A stretch of DNA of 64,000 nt, taken from the NCBI GenBank assembly GCA_963807155.1, contig CAWEAZ010000031.1, positions 124,001-188,000 of the forward strand, written 5' to 3'. Position numbers and translations under genes: made by a program. The notes under the pieces were generated by a model. That model saw only the letters and a list, made by a program, of their open reading frames with translations, ran no database searches and was not told where the DNA came from. This DNA comes from JACCZX01 sp963807155. GTDB lineage: Bacteria > Pseudomonadota > Gammaproteobacteria > Burkholderiales > Burkholderiaceae_F. Within the stretch, counting starts at the first letter, position 1. Each line of letters begins with the position of its first letter. Shown here piece by piece: positions 56,511 through 64,000 of this stretch.

Positions 56511-57254
56511 ATGACACCGAACCTTGTTTCCTTCGTCATTCCTGCGCATAACGAAGAGCCATTGTTGGCTGCGACCTTGCTCGCAATACATGCCGCGGCT
56601 GCGGCGTGCGCAATCGAATACGAAATCATTGTCGCGGATGACGCGTCGACCGATCGCACCGCGCACGTCGCGGCTGGCTCGGGTGCGCGCGTCGTGTCCG
56701 TGCAGCATCGACAGATTGCGGCGACCCGAAATTCGGGCGCGCGCGCATCGAACGGTGAGGTACTCGTGTTCGTCGATGCCGACACGCTGATCAACAAAGA
56801 GGTACTGCGTGCGGCGCTCGACACGGTCGCCCGCGGCGCAGTGGGAGGCGGCGCCGCAGTGAGGTTCGATGGTCGCGTTCCGTTTTACGCGAGGGCGCTG
56901 CTTCCTGCCATGACGGCGCTGATGCGATGGATGCGCCTGGCGGCTGGATGCTTCGTGTTTTGCACAAGATCCGCATTCGAAGCCGCCGGAGGCTTCGACG
57001 AGCGGTTATTCGGCGCCGAAGAGATCGCGCTTAGCGTTGCACTGAAGAAGATCGGTCGGTTCGTGATCCTGCGTGAAACTGTGGTCACATCGGGCCGGAA
57101 GCTGCGCACCTATTCCGGCCTTGAAGTGCTTGGCATCATGGCGCGAGCCGCGCTGAGCGGCGGCAAAATGCTCGAGCGCCGCGATCAGATGGGACTCTGG
57201 TACGACCCGCGACGCGAAGACCCCGCTTTGCAACGCCCGGAGCGATCCGCTTAG
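56511..57254 (+). CDS. Family 2 glycosyltransferase
   Basis: A 247-residue GT2 enzyme. The nucleotide-sugar fold starts VSFVIPAHNEEPLLAATL, with DDASTDRT and the DxD-type metal site FVDADTLINKE. The acceptor loop is GGFDERLFGAEEIALSVALKK. The start at 56511 is the first sensible ATG. It lies between phaA and phaB in opposite orientation and 7 bases from the phaA stop. No sugar substrate can be assigned. Confidence 0.82.
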   Translation: MTPNLVSFVIPAHNEEPLLAATLLAIHAAAAACAIEYEIIVADDASTDRTAHVAAGSGARVVSVQHRQIAATRNSGARASNGEVLVFVDADTLINKEVLRAALDTVARGAVGGGAAVRFDGRVPFYARALLPAMTALMRWMRLAAGCFVFCTRSAFEAAGGFDERLFGAEEIALSVALKKIGRFVILRETVVTSGRKLRTYSGLEVLGIMARAALSGGKMLERRDQMGLWYDPRREDPALQRPERSA

Positions 57255-57261
57255 TTGCAAA

Positions 57262-58440
57262 TTAGCGCTCGACTGCTAGCGCGACCCCCATGCCGCCGCC
57301 GATGCACAGCGCGGCCAAGCCCTTCTTCGCGTCGCGCCGCTTCATCTCGTGCAGCAGCGTTACGAGGATGCGTGCTCCGGATGCACCGATCGGATGACCG
57401 ATCGCAATCGCACCGCCGTTGACGTTGATCTTCTCCGTGTTCCAGCCCATGTCCTTGTTGACCGCGCACGCCTGCGCGGCGAAAGCCTCGTTGATCTCCA
57501 TCAGGTCGACTTGATCGGCCGTCCACCCGGCCTTCTTGAGCGCCTTGCGCGAGGCCGGCGCCGGGCCCATCCCCATGACCTTCGGGTCGACCCCAACCGA
57601 CGCGAATGCCTTGATCGTCGCCAGCGGCTTTAGTCCGAGTTCCTTCGCTTTCGCCTCCGACATCACGAGCAGCGCTGCGGCGCCATCGTTAAGTCCTGAG
57701 GCGTTGCCTGCCGTCACGCTCCCTTGCTTGTCGAACGCAGGCTTCAACCCCGACAACGCCTCAGCGTTGGTCTTGCGGTTGATGAACTCGTCGGCGTCGA
57801 ACGAAACCGGGTCGCCCTTTCTCTGCGGAATCGGCACAGCGACGATTTCTTCCTTGAAGCGGCCTGCGTCCTGTGCGGCGGCGGCTTTCTGCTGCGACGC
57901 TAGTGCAAATTTGTCCTGTGTCGCGCGATCGACGCTGTGTTCCTTGGCGACGTTCTCCGCCGTGATGCCCATGTGGTACTGGTTGTAAACGTCCCATAGC
58001 CCATCGACGATCATGCTGTCGATGATCTTGGCATCTCCCATCCTGTAGCCATCACGCGAGCCCTGCATCACGTGCGGCGATGCGCTCATGTTCTCCTGCC
58101 CACCGGCAACGACGATCTCGGCGTCACCGTTGGCGATCGCTTGCGCTGCGAGCATCACTGCTTTCAGTCCCGAACCACACACTTTGTTGATCGTCGTGCC
58201 AGGAACTGTGACCGGCAAGCCGGCCTTAATCAACGCCTGGCGCGCCGCGTTCTGCCCAACGCCCGCGGTCAACACCTGACCCATGATGACTTCGTCCACC
58301 TGTTCGGGTTTCACACCAGCGCGCTTCAGCACTTCCTTGATCACGATCGCGCCAAGATCGGACGCGGGAATTTTCGCGAGCGAGCCGCCGAATTTGCCAA
58401 CCGGCGTGCGCGCTGCTGCAACGATGACTGCATTTGACAT
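57262..58440 (-). CDS. phaA: Acetyl-CoA acetyltransferase PhaA (beta-ketothiolase)
   Basis: Condenses two acetyl-CoA to acetoacetyl-CoA, the first step of PHB synthesis. The nucleophilic Cys is in INKVCGSGLKAV, His in GHPIGASGA and the second Cys in LCIGGGMGVALAVER. Its 392 residues are typical and the frame is intact. It follows phaC after 13 bases. Confidence 0.95.
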   Translation of the reverse strand: MSNAVIVAAARTPVGKFGGSLAKIPASDLGAIVIKEVLKRAGVKPEQVDEVIMGQVLTAGVGQNAARQALIKAGLPVTVPGTTINKVCGSGLKAVMLAAQAIANGDAEIVVAGGQENMSASPHVMQGSRDGYRMGDAKIIDSMIVDGLWDVYNQYHMGITAENVAKEHSVDRATQDKFALASQQKAAAAQDAGRFKEEIVAVPIPQRKGDPVSFDADEFINRKTNAEALSGLKPAFDKQGSVTAGNASGLNDGAAALLVMSEAKAKELGLKPLATIKAFASVGVDPKVMGMGPAPASRKALKKAGWTADQVDLMEINEAFAAQACAVNKDMGWNTEKINVNGGAIAIGHPIGASGARILVTLLHEMKRRDAKKGLAALCIGGGMGVALAVER

Positions 58441-58453
58441 TTAAGAACGCTCC

Positions 58454-60204
58454 CTAAGCTTTCTCTTGAACATAACGACCCGGCGCGGCCTCGATCACTT
58501 TGTATTTCGCGTTGCCAAAACTCTTCGGTGCCGCTTTTTGCGCGCCACCAAACCTCGCAAGCCATTTCACCCAGTCGGTCCACCAACTTCCAGGCTGTTC
58601 TTCAGCCGCGAGCAGCCAAGCTTCGGGATCAGCCGGCAGTTTTGCCTGCGGGCCGGTCCAATAGCTGCGCTTGTTCTTCGATGGCGGATTGATACTGCCC
58701 GCAATATGACCGCTGGCACCGAGCACGAACCGAACATCACCTGCCTTGCCCGTGCCCGGCAACAGCCGCGCCGACGCATACGCAGCCTTCCACGGAACGA
58801 TGTGATCTTCACGCGCCGCGAACGCATAAGTGGGCACCTTGATCGAACCCAAATCAATGCGCTCGCCGCAGCACACCAGTTTTCCAGGAACGCGCAAATT
58901 GTTTTCCAGATACATGTTGCGCAGATACCAGGCATACATCGGTCCCGGCAGATTGGTGCTGTCGCCGTTCCAGTACAGCAGGTCGAACGCAGGCGGCTGT
59001 TTGCCCTGTAGATAATTGTTGACGACGTAGTTCCACACCAGATCGTTCGGGCGCAAGTTGTTGAACGTGATCGCCAGATCACGGCCCGGCATCAGCCCGC
59101 CCTTACCGAGTGTTTGCTCGCGCTGGCGCACCTGGCGTTCGTCGATGAACAGAGTCGAGCATCCCGGGATCTTCGAAGTCGAGCAGCGCTGTCATCATCG
59201 TCAGACTTGATACCGGCGATTCGCCACGCGCGTATCATCACGGCAAGAGCTGTCGCGAGGATCGTGCCGCCGACGCAGAAACCGAGCGCATTGACCTGTT
59301 TTTGGCCGCCGATTTCCTGCGCCACGTGAATCGCCTTGATCGCGCCCTGCTCCACGTAGTCGTCCCACGTAAGGTTTGCCTCGGGCTGATGCGGGTTTTT
59401 CCAAGACACGACGAACACGGTGTGGCCATTTCCGACTGCGTGCCGAATGAAAGAATTTTCGGGCTGCAGATCGAGGATGTAGTACTTGTTGATGCACGGC
59501 GGCACCAACACGAACGGTCTGACGAAGACCTTGGCCGTCAGCGGCTTGTATTGAATCAGCTGAAACAAGGCGTTCTGGAAAACAATTTGCCCTTCGCTGG
59601 TTGCGACATTGCGGCCGACTTCAAATGCACTTTCATCGGTCTGCGAGATCCGCCCCCGCTGGATGTCTTTCATCAGGTTGTCGAGACCCGACTTCAGACT
59701 CTCCCCGCGCGATTCGAGCAACGTCTGCTGTGCCTTCGGGTTGGTCGCCAGAAAATTCGACGGCGAAGCGGCATCGACCCATTGCGAAACAGCGAACTTG
59801 ACGCGCTGCTTGGTCTTGCGATCGGCGTCGACCGTATCGGCCAGCCGATTCATAAAGTCAGAATTCAGCAGATACGCGCGCGCATAGAACGATGCCAGTG
59901 AATTGCTCTGCCAGGCCGGATCGGAAAAACGCGAATCGGCAATCGGCTCCGACGACTTCGCAGGGTTCTGAAAAAAATCGGTCCATAGCGTTGCAAGTTG
60001 CGTCAGATAGTCCTGCTGCAGTTGCATCAGTTGATCCGGCGAGGGTGGCAGCGCGTACGTCGCAGCGATCGCGTCACTGGGTGCGTTGGAAGTCGCAGCC
60101 TTTGGCGGCAAGGTGTCGGGGCGTGATTTACCCACGCGGCGCGCTGGAGCAGCTTTGGCTGGTGTCCGGCGGCGAGTGGGTGTCGTTACTGTCGAAGTTG
60201 GCAT
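58454..60204 (-). CDS. phaC: Class I poly(3-hydroxyalkanoate) synthase PhaC, frame break in this sequence
   Basis: Polymerises hydroxybutyryl-CoA to PHB at granules. The N-terminal domain includes FFQNPAKSSEPI-type family sequence. The catalytic Cys310 lies in the lipase-like box ALGFCVGGT; the Asp and His are in REDHIVPWK and LGASGHIAGS. A Lys/Arg/Ala/Pro-rich N-terminus of about 30 residues is extra to the core. The frame breaks in 59110-59240, between ALAVMIRAW and QREQTLGKGG; the intervening frame gives the usual DFEDPG region, so two one-base errors are likely. It is preceded by pgeF and followed by phaA. Confidence 0.92.
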
Positions 60205-60214
60205 TCATGTCTCC

Positions 60215-61009
60215 TCAGCGCGGATTCTCCGCACGACACGAGTACGGGTCAAACCGCCAAATTAACGCCGCGTGACGGCCCGTCGTCCGATCGCGGCGAA
60301 AGCTGTAAAACCGTGCCGGATCGCTGAACGTGCAATCGTGTCCCCCATAGATGCGGCTGACACCCGCTTGATCAAGCGCCTGACGTCCGAGTGCGAACAG
60401 GTCGGCGAAGTACTTGCCATTCGGCTGTGCTGTGAACGCTTGGCTCGCTTCGGGCAAGCATGCTTGCATCGCATCCAGCACTTCTGCGCCGACTTCAAAA
60501 TGGCGCGGTCCGATCGCAGGGCCGAGGTAGGCAAGTAACTCCGCACTGGAATCTTCGAGCTTCCGCCGCATTGATTGCGCTGTTGCCTGAATCACTCCAG
60601 CCGCAAGACCGCGCCATCCGGCGTGGGCGACACCGACAGCACATCCCGACGCATCGGTAAGAAGCACTGGCATGCAATCGGCGATCGATACCGCGCAGAC
60701 CACGTTCGCCGCATCGGTAAACGACGCGTCGGCCATGGCATTGGAATCGACCTGCCCGGCATCGACGACGACGGCGCCATGCACTTGATGCAACCAGCGC
60801 GGATCAGCCGGCAATGCAGTCCGCAACCGCGCCCGATTCGCCGTTACATCGGCCAGGTTATCGCCGCTGCCAAGCCCGATGTTCATACCGCCCCGACCCT
60901 CCGGAGGCACGCCATACGGGCCGCGCGACACGCCTCCCGCGCGCGTTGTGATCAGCGCATGCACGTTGGCGGGTGCTGGCCAATCGGGTTCCATCCATTG
61001 CGCACTCAT
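60215..61009 (-). CDS. pgeF: Peptidoglycan editing factor PgeF (LACC1/YfiH family)
   Basis: Copper/zinc-type multicopper-like hydrolase reported to remove wrong amino acids from peptidoglycan precursors. The metal ligands appear as WLHQVHG, ADCMPVLLTD and VAHAGWRGLAAGV, all in the family pattern (HxxH, C, H). The 264-residue protein overlaps the rluD stop by 4 bases and precedes phaC by 10 bases. Intact. Confidence 0.9.
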   Translation of the reverse strand: MSAQWMEPDWPAPANVHALITTRAGGVSRGPYGVPPEGRGGMNIGLGSGDNLADVTANRARLRTALPADPRWLHQVHGAVVVDAGQVDSNAMADASFTDAANVVCAVSIADCMPVLLTDASGCAVGVAHAGWRGLAAGVIQATAQSMRRKLEDSSAELLAYLGPAIGPRHFEVGAEVLDAMQACLPEASQAFTAQPNGKYFADLFALGRQALDQAGVSRIYGGHDCTFSDPARFYSFRRDRTTGRHAALIWRFDPYSCRAENPR

Positions 61010-62034
61010 TTGAATACGTCGCTGGCAACGTCGAGCGGGCCGAAGCCCAGCTCGCGCATTAGTTGCTCAAGATCGGGTGCAGGACGATGAAACCACGTCA
61101 GCCGCCGCTTGCTGATCGGGTGATCAAGACTCAGCCGGCATGCATGCAGCGCCTGTCGATCAAACTCCTTCCAACTGCCGGCAGGCTCGCCACGTGTCGG
61201 TAGCTTGCGCCGATACAGCGGATCGCCGATCAGCGGATGGCCGATATGCTCGAGATGCACGCGGATCTGATGCGTCCGGCCTGTTTCAAGGCGGCATGCG
61301 AGCCATGAGATCTCTGCTCCGGCAGGTCGCGCTGAATCGATGCGCGCGTAATGCGTCCGCGCGGGCTTTGCGGCTTCGGTCGTACTGACTTTGAAGCGCA
61401 GCGGGTTGCGCGGATCACGCCCGATCGCCGCGTCGATCACGCCGCGTTGCGCGGGTACGCCGAGTACCACCGCCCAATACTCGCGTGTCACCGTTCGCGC
61501 CTGCAGCTGTCGCACCAGCTCCGTTTGTGCGGCCAGCGTTTTGGCCACCACCATCAGTCCCGATGTATCAGCGTCTAACCGGTGCACGATTCCCGCGCGT
61601 GGCACCTCGATCAGCGCCGGCGCATAAGCAAGCAGGCCGTTCAGCAGAGTTCCCGACCAGTGCCCCGCCGCCGGATGCACTACCAACCTCGGTGGCTTGT
61701 TCAGTACGAGGATCGCGTCATCCTCGAATACCACGTCGAGCGGCATCGGCTCGGCCGTATACGCGGCCGCATCGGGTGCTGGTTGCGGCGTGACCTCTAC
61801 AACATCGCCAAACGCCAGCGTGTGACGTGCTTTTACCGCGGATCCGTTGACGCTGACCGCTCCAGCCACGACCCACTGCTGCAGCCGGCTACGTGATACG
61901 TCCGGAATCAAAAGTGCAAGCGCCTTGTCCAATCGCTCCCCGGCGTAGCGGTCGTCGATCCGCAACGTCAGCGACGGCGATGCATCCGGCACATCGTCGG
62001 CTTCTGCAGGATCGTCGGAGCGCGAGACTGACAT
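61006..62034 (-). CDS. rluD: 23S rRNA pseudouridine synthase RluD
   Basis: Makes pseudouridines 1911, 1915 and 1917 in 23S rRNA. An S4 domain (GERLDKALALLIPDVSRSRLQQW) is followed by the catalytic Asp in AGIVHRLDADTSGLMVVAK and the later RTHQIRVHLEHIGHPLIGD. The 342 residues include a short acidic N-terminal extension. It is divergent from bamD across 47 bases, the classical rluD/bamD arrangement. Confidence 0.95.
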   Translation of the reverse strand: MSVSRSDDPAEADDVPDASPSLTLRIDDRYAGERLDKALALLIPDVSRSRLQQWVVAGAVSVNGSAVKARHTLAFGDVVEVTPQPAPDAAAYTAEPMPLDVVFEDDAILVLNKPPRLVVHPAAGHWSGTLLNGLLAYAPALIEVPRAGIVHRLDADTSGLMVVAKTLAAQTELVRQLQARTVTREYWAVVLGVPAQRGVIDAAIGRDPRNPLRFKVSTTEAAKPARTHYARIDSARPAGAEISWLACRLETGRTHQIRVHLEHIGHPLIGDPLYRRKLPTRGEPAGSWKEFDRQALHACRLSLDHPISKRRLTWFHRPAPDLEQLMRELGFGPLDVASDVFK

Positions 62035-62044
62035 CGTCGAACGA

Positions 62045-62050
62045 TATACT
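62045..62050 (+). promoter_or_regulatory. Candidate -10 box for bamD
   Basis: TATACT on the plus strand lies 31 bases before the bamD start, in the 47-base gap shared with rluD. No good -35 hexamer was identified at the normal spacing; the upstream sequence is inside rluD. Tentative. Confidence 0.35.
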
Positions 62051-62081
62051 GCCGAGCAATCCGAACACGGCTATCTCCTCG

Positions 62082-62883
62082 ATGAAAACATATTGGACGC
62101 ACTCGATCGCGCCGCTGGTTGCCACGCTGGCGATGGTCTTGTTCTCTGCTGCCTTGGGCGGTTGCAGCTGGTTCGGCATCGATTGGGGAAGCTACCGACG
62201 AAACACTGAAGTGGGATCCCGACAAGCTGTACTCCGAGGCCCGCACTGAGCTGAACAACGGCAGCTGGAAGCGTTCGCGCGAGCTGTATCAAAAGCTCGA
62301 ATCGCGCTATCCGTTCGGCCGTCACGCGCAGCAGGCGTTGATGGAAATCGCGTACACGTATTACAAGGAGGGCGAAAGCGCCCAGGCAACGCAGGCGTGC
62401 GATCGTTTTATCCGTCAGTACCCGAATCACCCGAACGTCGACTACATGTATTACCTGAAGGGGCTGGCTTCATTTAGCGATGAGCTCGGCTTTCTCGGTC
62501 AGTTTCTAGGGCAGGATGTCTCCGAGCGCGACGCCAAGGCAGCACGCGAAGCGTTCGATGCGTTCAAGGACTTGGTCACGCGTTACCCGGACAGCAAGTA
62601 CACGCCGGACGCGCGCGCGCGCATGATTTATCTGGCGAACTCGCAGGGACAGGCCGAGGTCAACGTCGCGCGCTACTACTTCACGCGCAAGGCGTATCTC
62701 GCCGCTATCCAGCGCGCACAGACCGTCGTGCGCGATTTTCAGCAGACGCCCGCAACCGAAGAAGCGCTATCGATCATCGCGCGCTCCTACGAAGCGTTGC
62801 AGATGAAGGATCTGCAGGCCGATGCCGAGCGCGTTCTGGTGCTGAATTTCCCGCAGAGCAAGTATCTGAGCAAGCGCAGATAG
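62082..62883 (+). CDS. bamD: Outer-membrane assembly lipoprotein BamD (ComL), one frameshift in this sequence
   Basis: Essential lipoprotein of the BAM complex that inserts outer-membrane proteins. Signal peptide and lipobox: MVLFSAALGGC (Cys near residue 28). Near 62190 the frame changes, between GIDWG and EATDETLKWDP. The five-TPR body follows: LYSEARTELNNGSWKRSRELYQKLES, FGRHAQQALMEIAYTYYKEGE and VDYMYYLKGLASF. It is 47 bases from divergent rluD. Being essential, it is likely intact in the cell. Confidence 0.92.
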
Positions 62884-62907
62884 AGGACATCTGTCCCTCT
62901 CCGACCG

Positions 62908-63378
62908 ATGCAACCTGATGACGTCGAATACGCTGGCTTCTGGATTCGCGTCGGCGCCGCGCTGATCGACTCGGTCCTTATTCTTATGGTCATCGTCCCG
63001 CTGCTCGTCGCAATTTACGGGTGGGGCTACTTTAGCGAGCAGACCAGCTTGATCGCCGGACCTGCCGACTTCCTTATTTCGTGGGTCGCGCCGGCCGTCG
63101 CGGTCATTGCCTTCTGGCTGTACCGACAGGCTACGCCGGGAAAAATGGTGCTGTCGCTGCGCGTCGTGGATGCCACAACCGGCGGCACGCTTTCAGTAGG
63201 TCAATCGATCGGGCGTTATCTCGGGTACTACGTTTCAATGATTCCCCTGTTGCTCGGCCTGATCTGGGTCGCGTTCGACCGTAGGAAGCAGGGTTGGCAC
63301 GACAAGCTCGCGGGCACAGTCGTTATCCGATCCAAAGCGCGCGGCACCGAGCCCGTCAGATTCGAGCCAAAACGTTAA
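62908..63378 (+). CDS. RDD-family membrane protein
   Basis: A 156-residue inner-membrane protein. The RDD-type pattern is seen in YAGFWIRVGAALIDSVLIL (Arg and Asp), with the second helix ending in WLYRQATPGKMVLSLRVVD and the late GWHDKLAGTVVI. Three membrane segments. The function of RDD proteins is mostly unclear; some transport solutes. It follows bamD by 24 bases and converges on the helicase gene. Confidence 0.87.
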   Translation: MQPDDVEYAGFWIRVGAALIDSVLILMVIVPLLVAIYGWGYFSEQTSLIAGPADFLISWVAPAVAVIAFWLYRQATPGKMVLSLRVVDATTGGTLSVGQSIGRYLGYYVSMIPLLLGLIWVAFDRRKQGWHDKLAGTVVIRSKARGTEPVRFEPKR

Positions 63379-64000
63379 CTGACGGCGGCGCGTTAGAAAC
63401 TCGACCGCTTCGGCTTCGCTGCGGGTGCGCGCAAACGGCGGCAGACTAGACAGAACGACCTTTCCATAAGGTTTCGTCACCACCCGCTCATCGAGAATCA
63501 TCAAGACGCCGCGATCGGTTTCATCGCGGATCAAACGGCCGACGCCCTGCTTCATCAACATGATCGCTTCGGGCAGTTGATACTCGTTAAACGGGTTGCG
63601 CCCTATCTTCCGCAGGTAACGAATCTTCGCCTCGACCACCGGGTCGTCTGGCGGCGCAAAAGGAAGCTTGTCGATGACGACCAACGAAAGCGCGTCGCCG
63701 CGAATGTCGATGCCTTCCCAGAAGCTGATGCTGCCCACGAGCACCGCGTTACCCGAGCTGCGAAAAGCTTCGATCAAGGCGCGTCGCGTGCTGGTGCCCT
63801 GTACGAGCAAAGGCAACTGCTGATCGTCAAGCGCCATTAACTGCCGCAGTCGCTCCGCCACTTTGTCGACAGCGCGCAATGTCGTGCACAGGATGAACGC
63901 TCTGCCACCGTTCGCGCGCACCAGTGGCCACGCCGCTTCCGCCACTTTTTGCGCAAACCCGGCGTCATAGGGTGAAGGCATCAGCTGCGGCAGATAAAGC
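63375..64000 (-). CDS. DinG/YoaA-type ATP-dependent DNA helicase (C-terminal part, cut by the right edge)
   Basis: The 3' part of a superfamily 2 iron-sulfur helicase. Visible motifs are FILCTTLRAVDKVAERL, the motif GSISFWEGIDIRGDAL, VVIDKLPFAPPDDP and the motif VI MKQGVGRLIRDETDRGVL. As read the frame continues to 63235, through the RDD gene. A TAA one base out of frame at 63375-63377 gives an end overlapping the RDD stop by 4 bases, the pattern at other convergent pairs here, so that end is used. The gene runs off the window; its N-terminal half is not seen. Confidence 0.85.

Noticed and set aside
1..64000. CRISPR array, prophage, insertion sequence or integrative element
   Set aside because: No evenly spaced repeats, transposase, integrase, phage genes or tRNA-end direct repeats were found. 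The three tRNAs have core genes on both sides.

Overview
The window reads as a compact core chromosome segment of a betaproteobacterium, most likely Burkholderiales. This rests on gene order and family content, not on a database search. Diagnostic blocks are tig-clpP-clpX-lon-hupB followed by two tRNAs and ppiD; lplT/alr/radA next to a family-4 uracil-DNA glycosylase, rimI and tsaB; ompR-envZ/ispF-ispD/mfd; bamD/rluD-pgeF-phaC-phaA with phaB nearby; and phaR with rimO. Polyhydroxybutyrate genes plus the hopanoid/squalene genes hpnCDE support this. No plasmid, phage, transposase, integrase, CRISPR or rRNA genes were seen.

Layout. 1-3938: NAD(P)H-hydrate repair enzyme (cut by the left edge), a LolD-like ATPase divergent from tesA, and selU. 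3921-12664: proteostasis block on the minus strand (ppiD, tRNA-Asp, tRNA-Val, hupB, lon, clpX, clpP, tig, tRNA-Leu). 12773-15867: squalene synthesis genes hpnC, hpnD and hpnE, with an odd palindromic insertion at the start of hpnD. 15864-24991: radA, alr, lplT, then a minus-strand run of DUF3106, DUF1800, DUF1501, tsaB, rimI and udg. 25138-33304: ompR-envZ, ispD-ispF, mfd, a GNAT protein and serB. 33391-39557: TPR lipoprotein, then a tightly overlapping minus-strand chain phaR-rimO-GST-outer membrane protein-thiolase-YcbK-like protein. 39675-43809: a binding-protein ABC importer. 43923-54850: the most accessory-looking stretch, with a penicillin acylase, an OsmC / AAC(6')-Ib-like acetyltransferase / phospholipase D trio with overlapping ends, two small proteins, and a LysR-controlled alcohol dehydrogenase plus TRAP transporter. 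54919-64000: PHB synthesis genes, pgeF, rluD, bamD, an RDD protein and a DinG-type helicase cut by the right edge.

A strong theme is that many genes, including normally indispensable ones (tig, ispD, ispF, bamD), are split by single-base frame changes while the protein reads on intact in another frame. This fits uncorrected indel errors in the assembly much better than gene decay. Such genes are annotated over their full inferred span, with approximate shift positions. The coding density is very high. No gene-free stretch exceeds 300 bases; the longest are about 235 bases between hupB and lon (holding a GC-rich hairpin) and about 190-230 bases between ispD and mfd. Most convergent gene pairs abut or overlap by a few bases.

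No wholly new system could be demonstrated. The best candidates for a second look are the hpnC-hpnD junction element, the penicillin acylase-OsmC-AAC(6')-PLD cluster, and the LysR-dehydrogenase-TRAP module.
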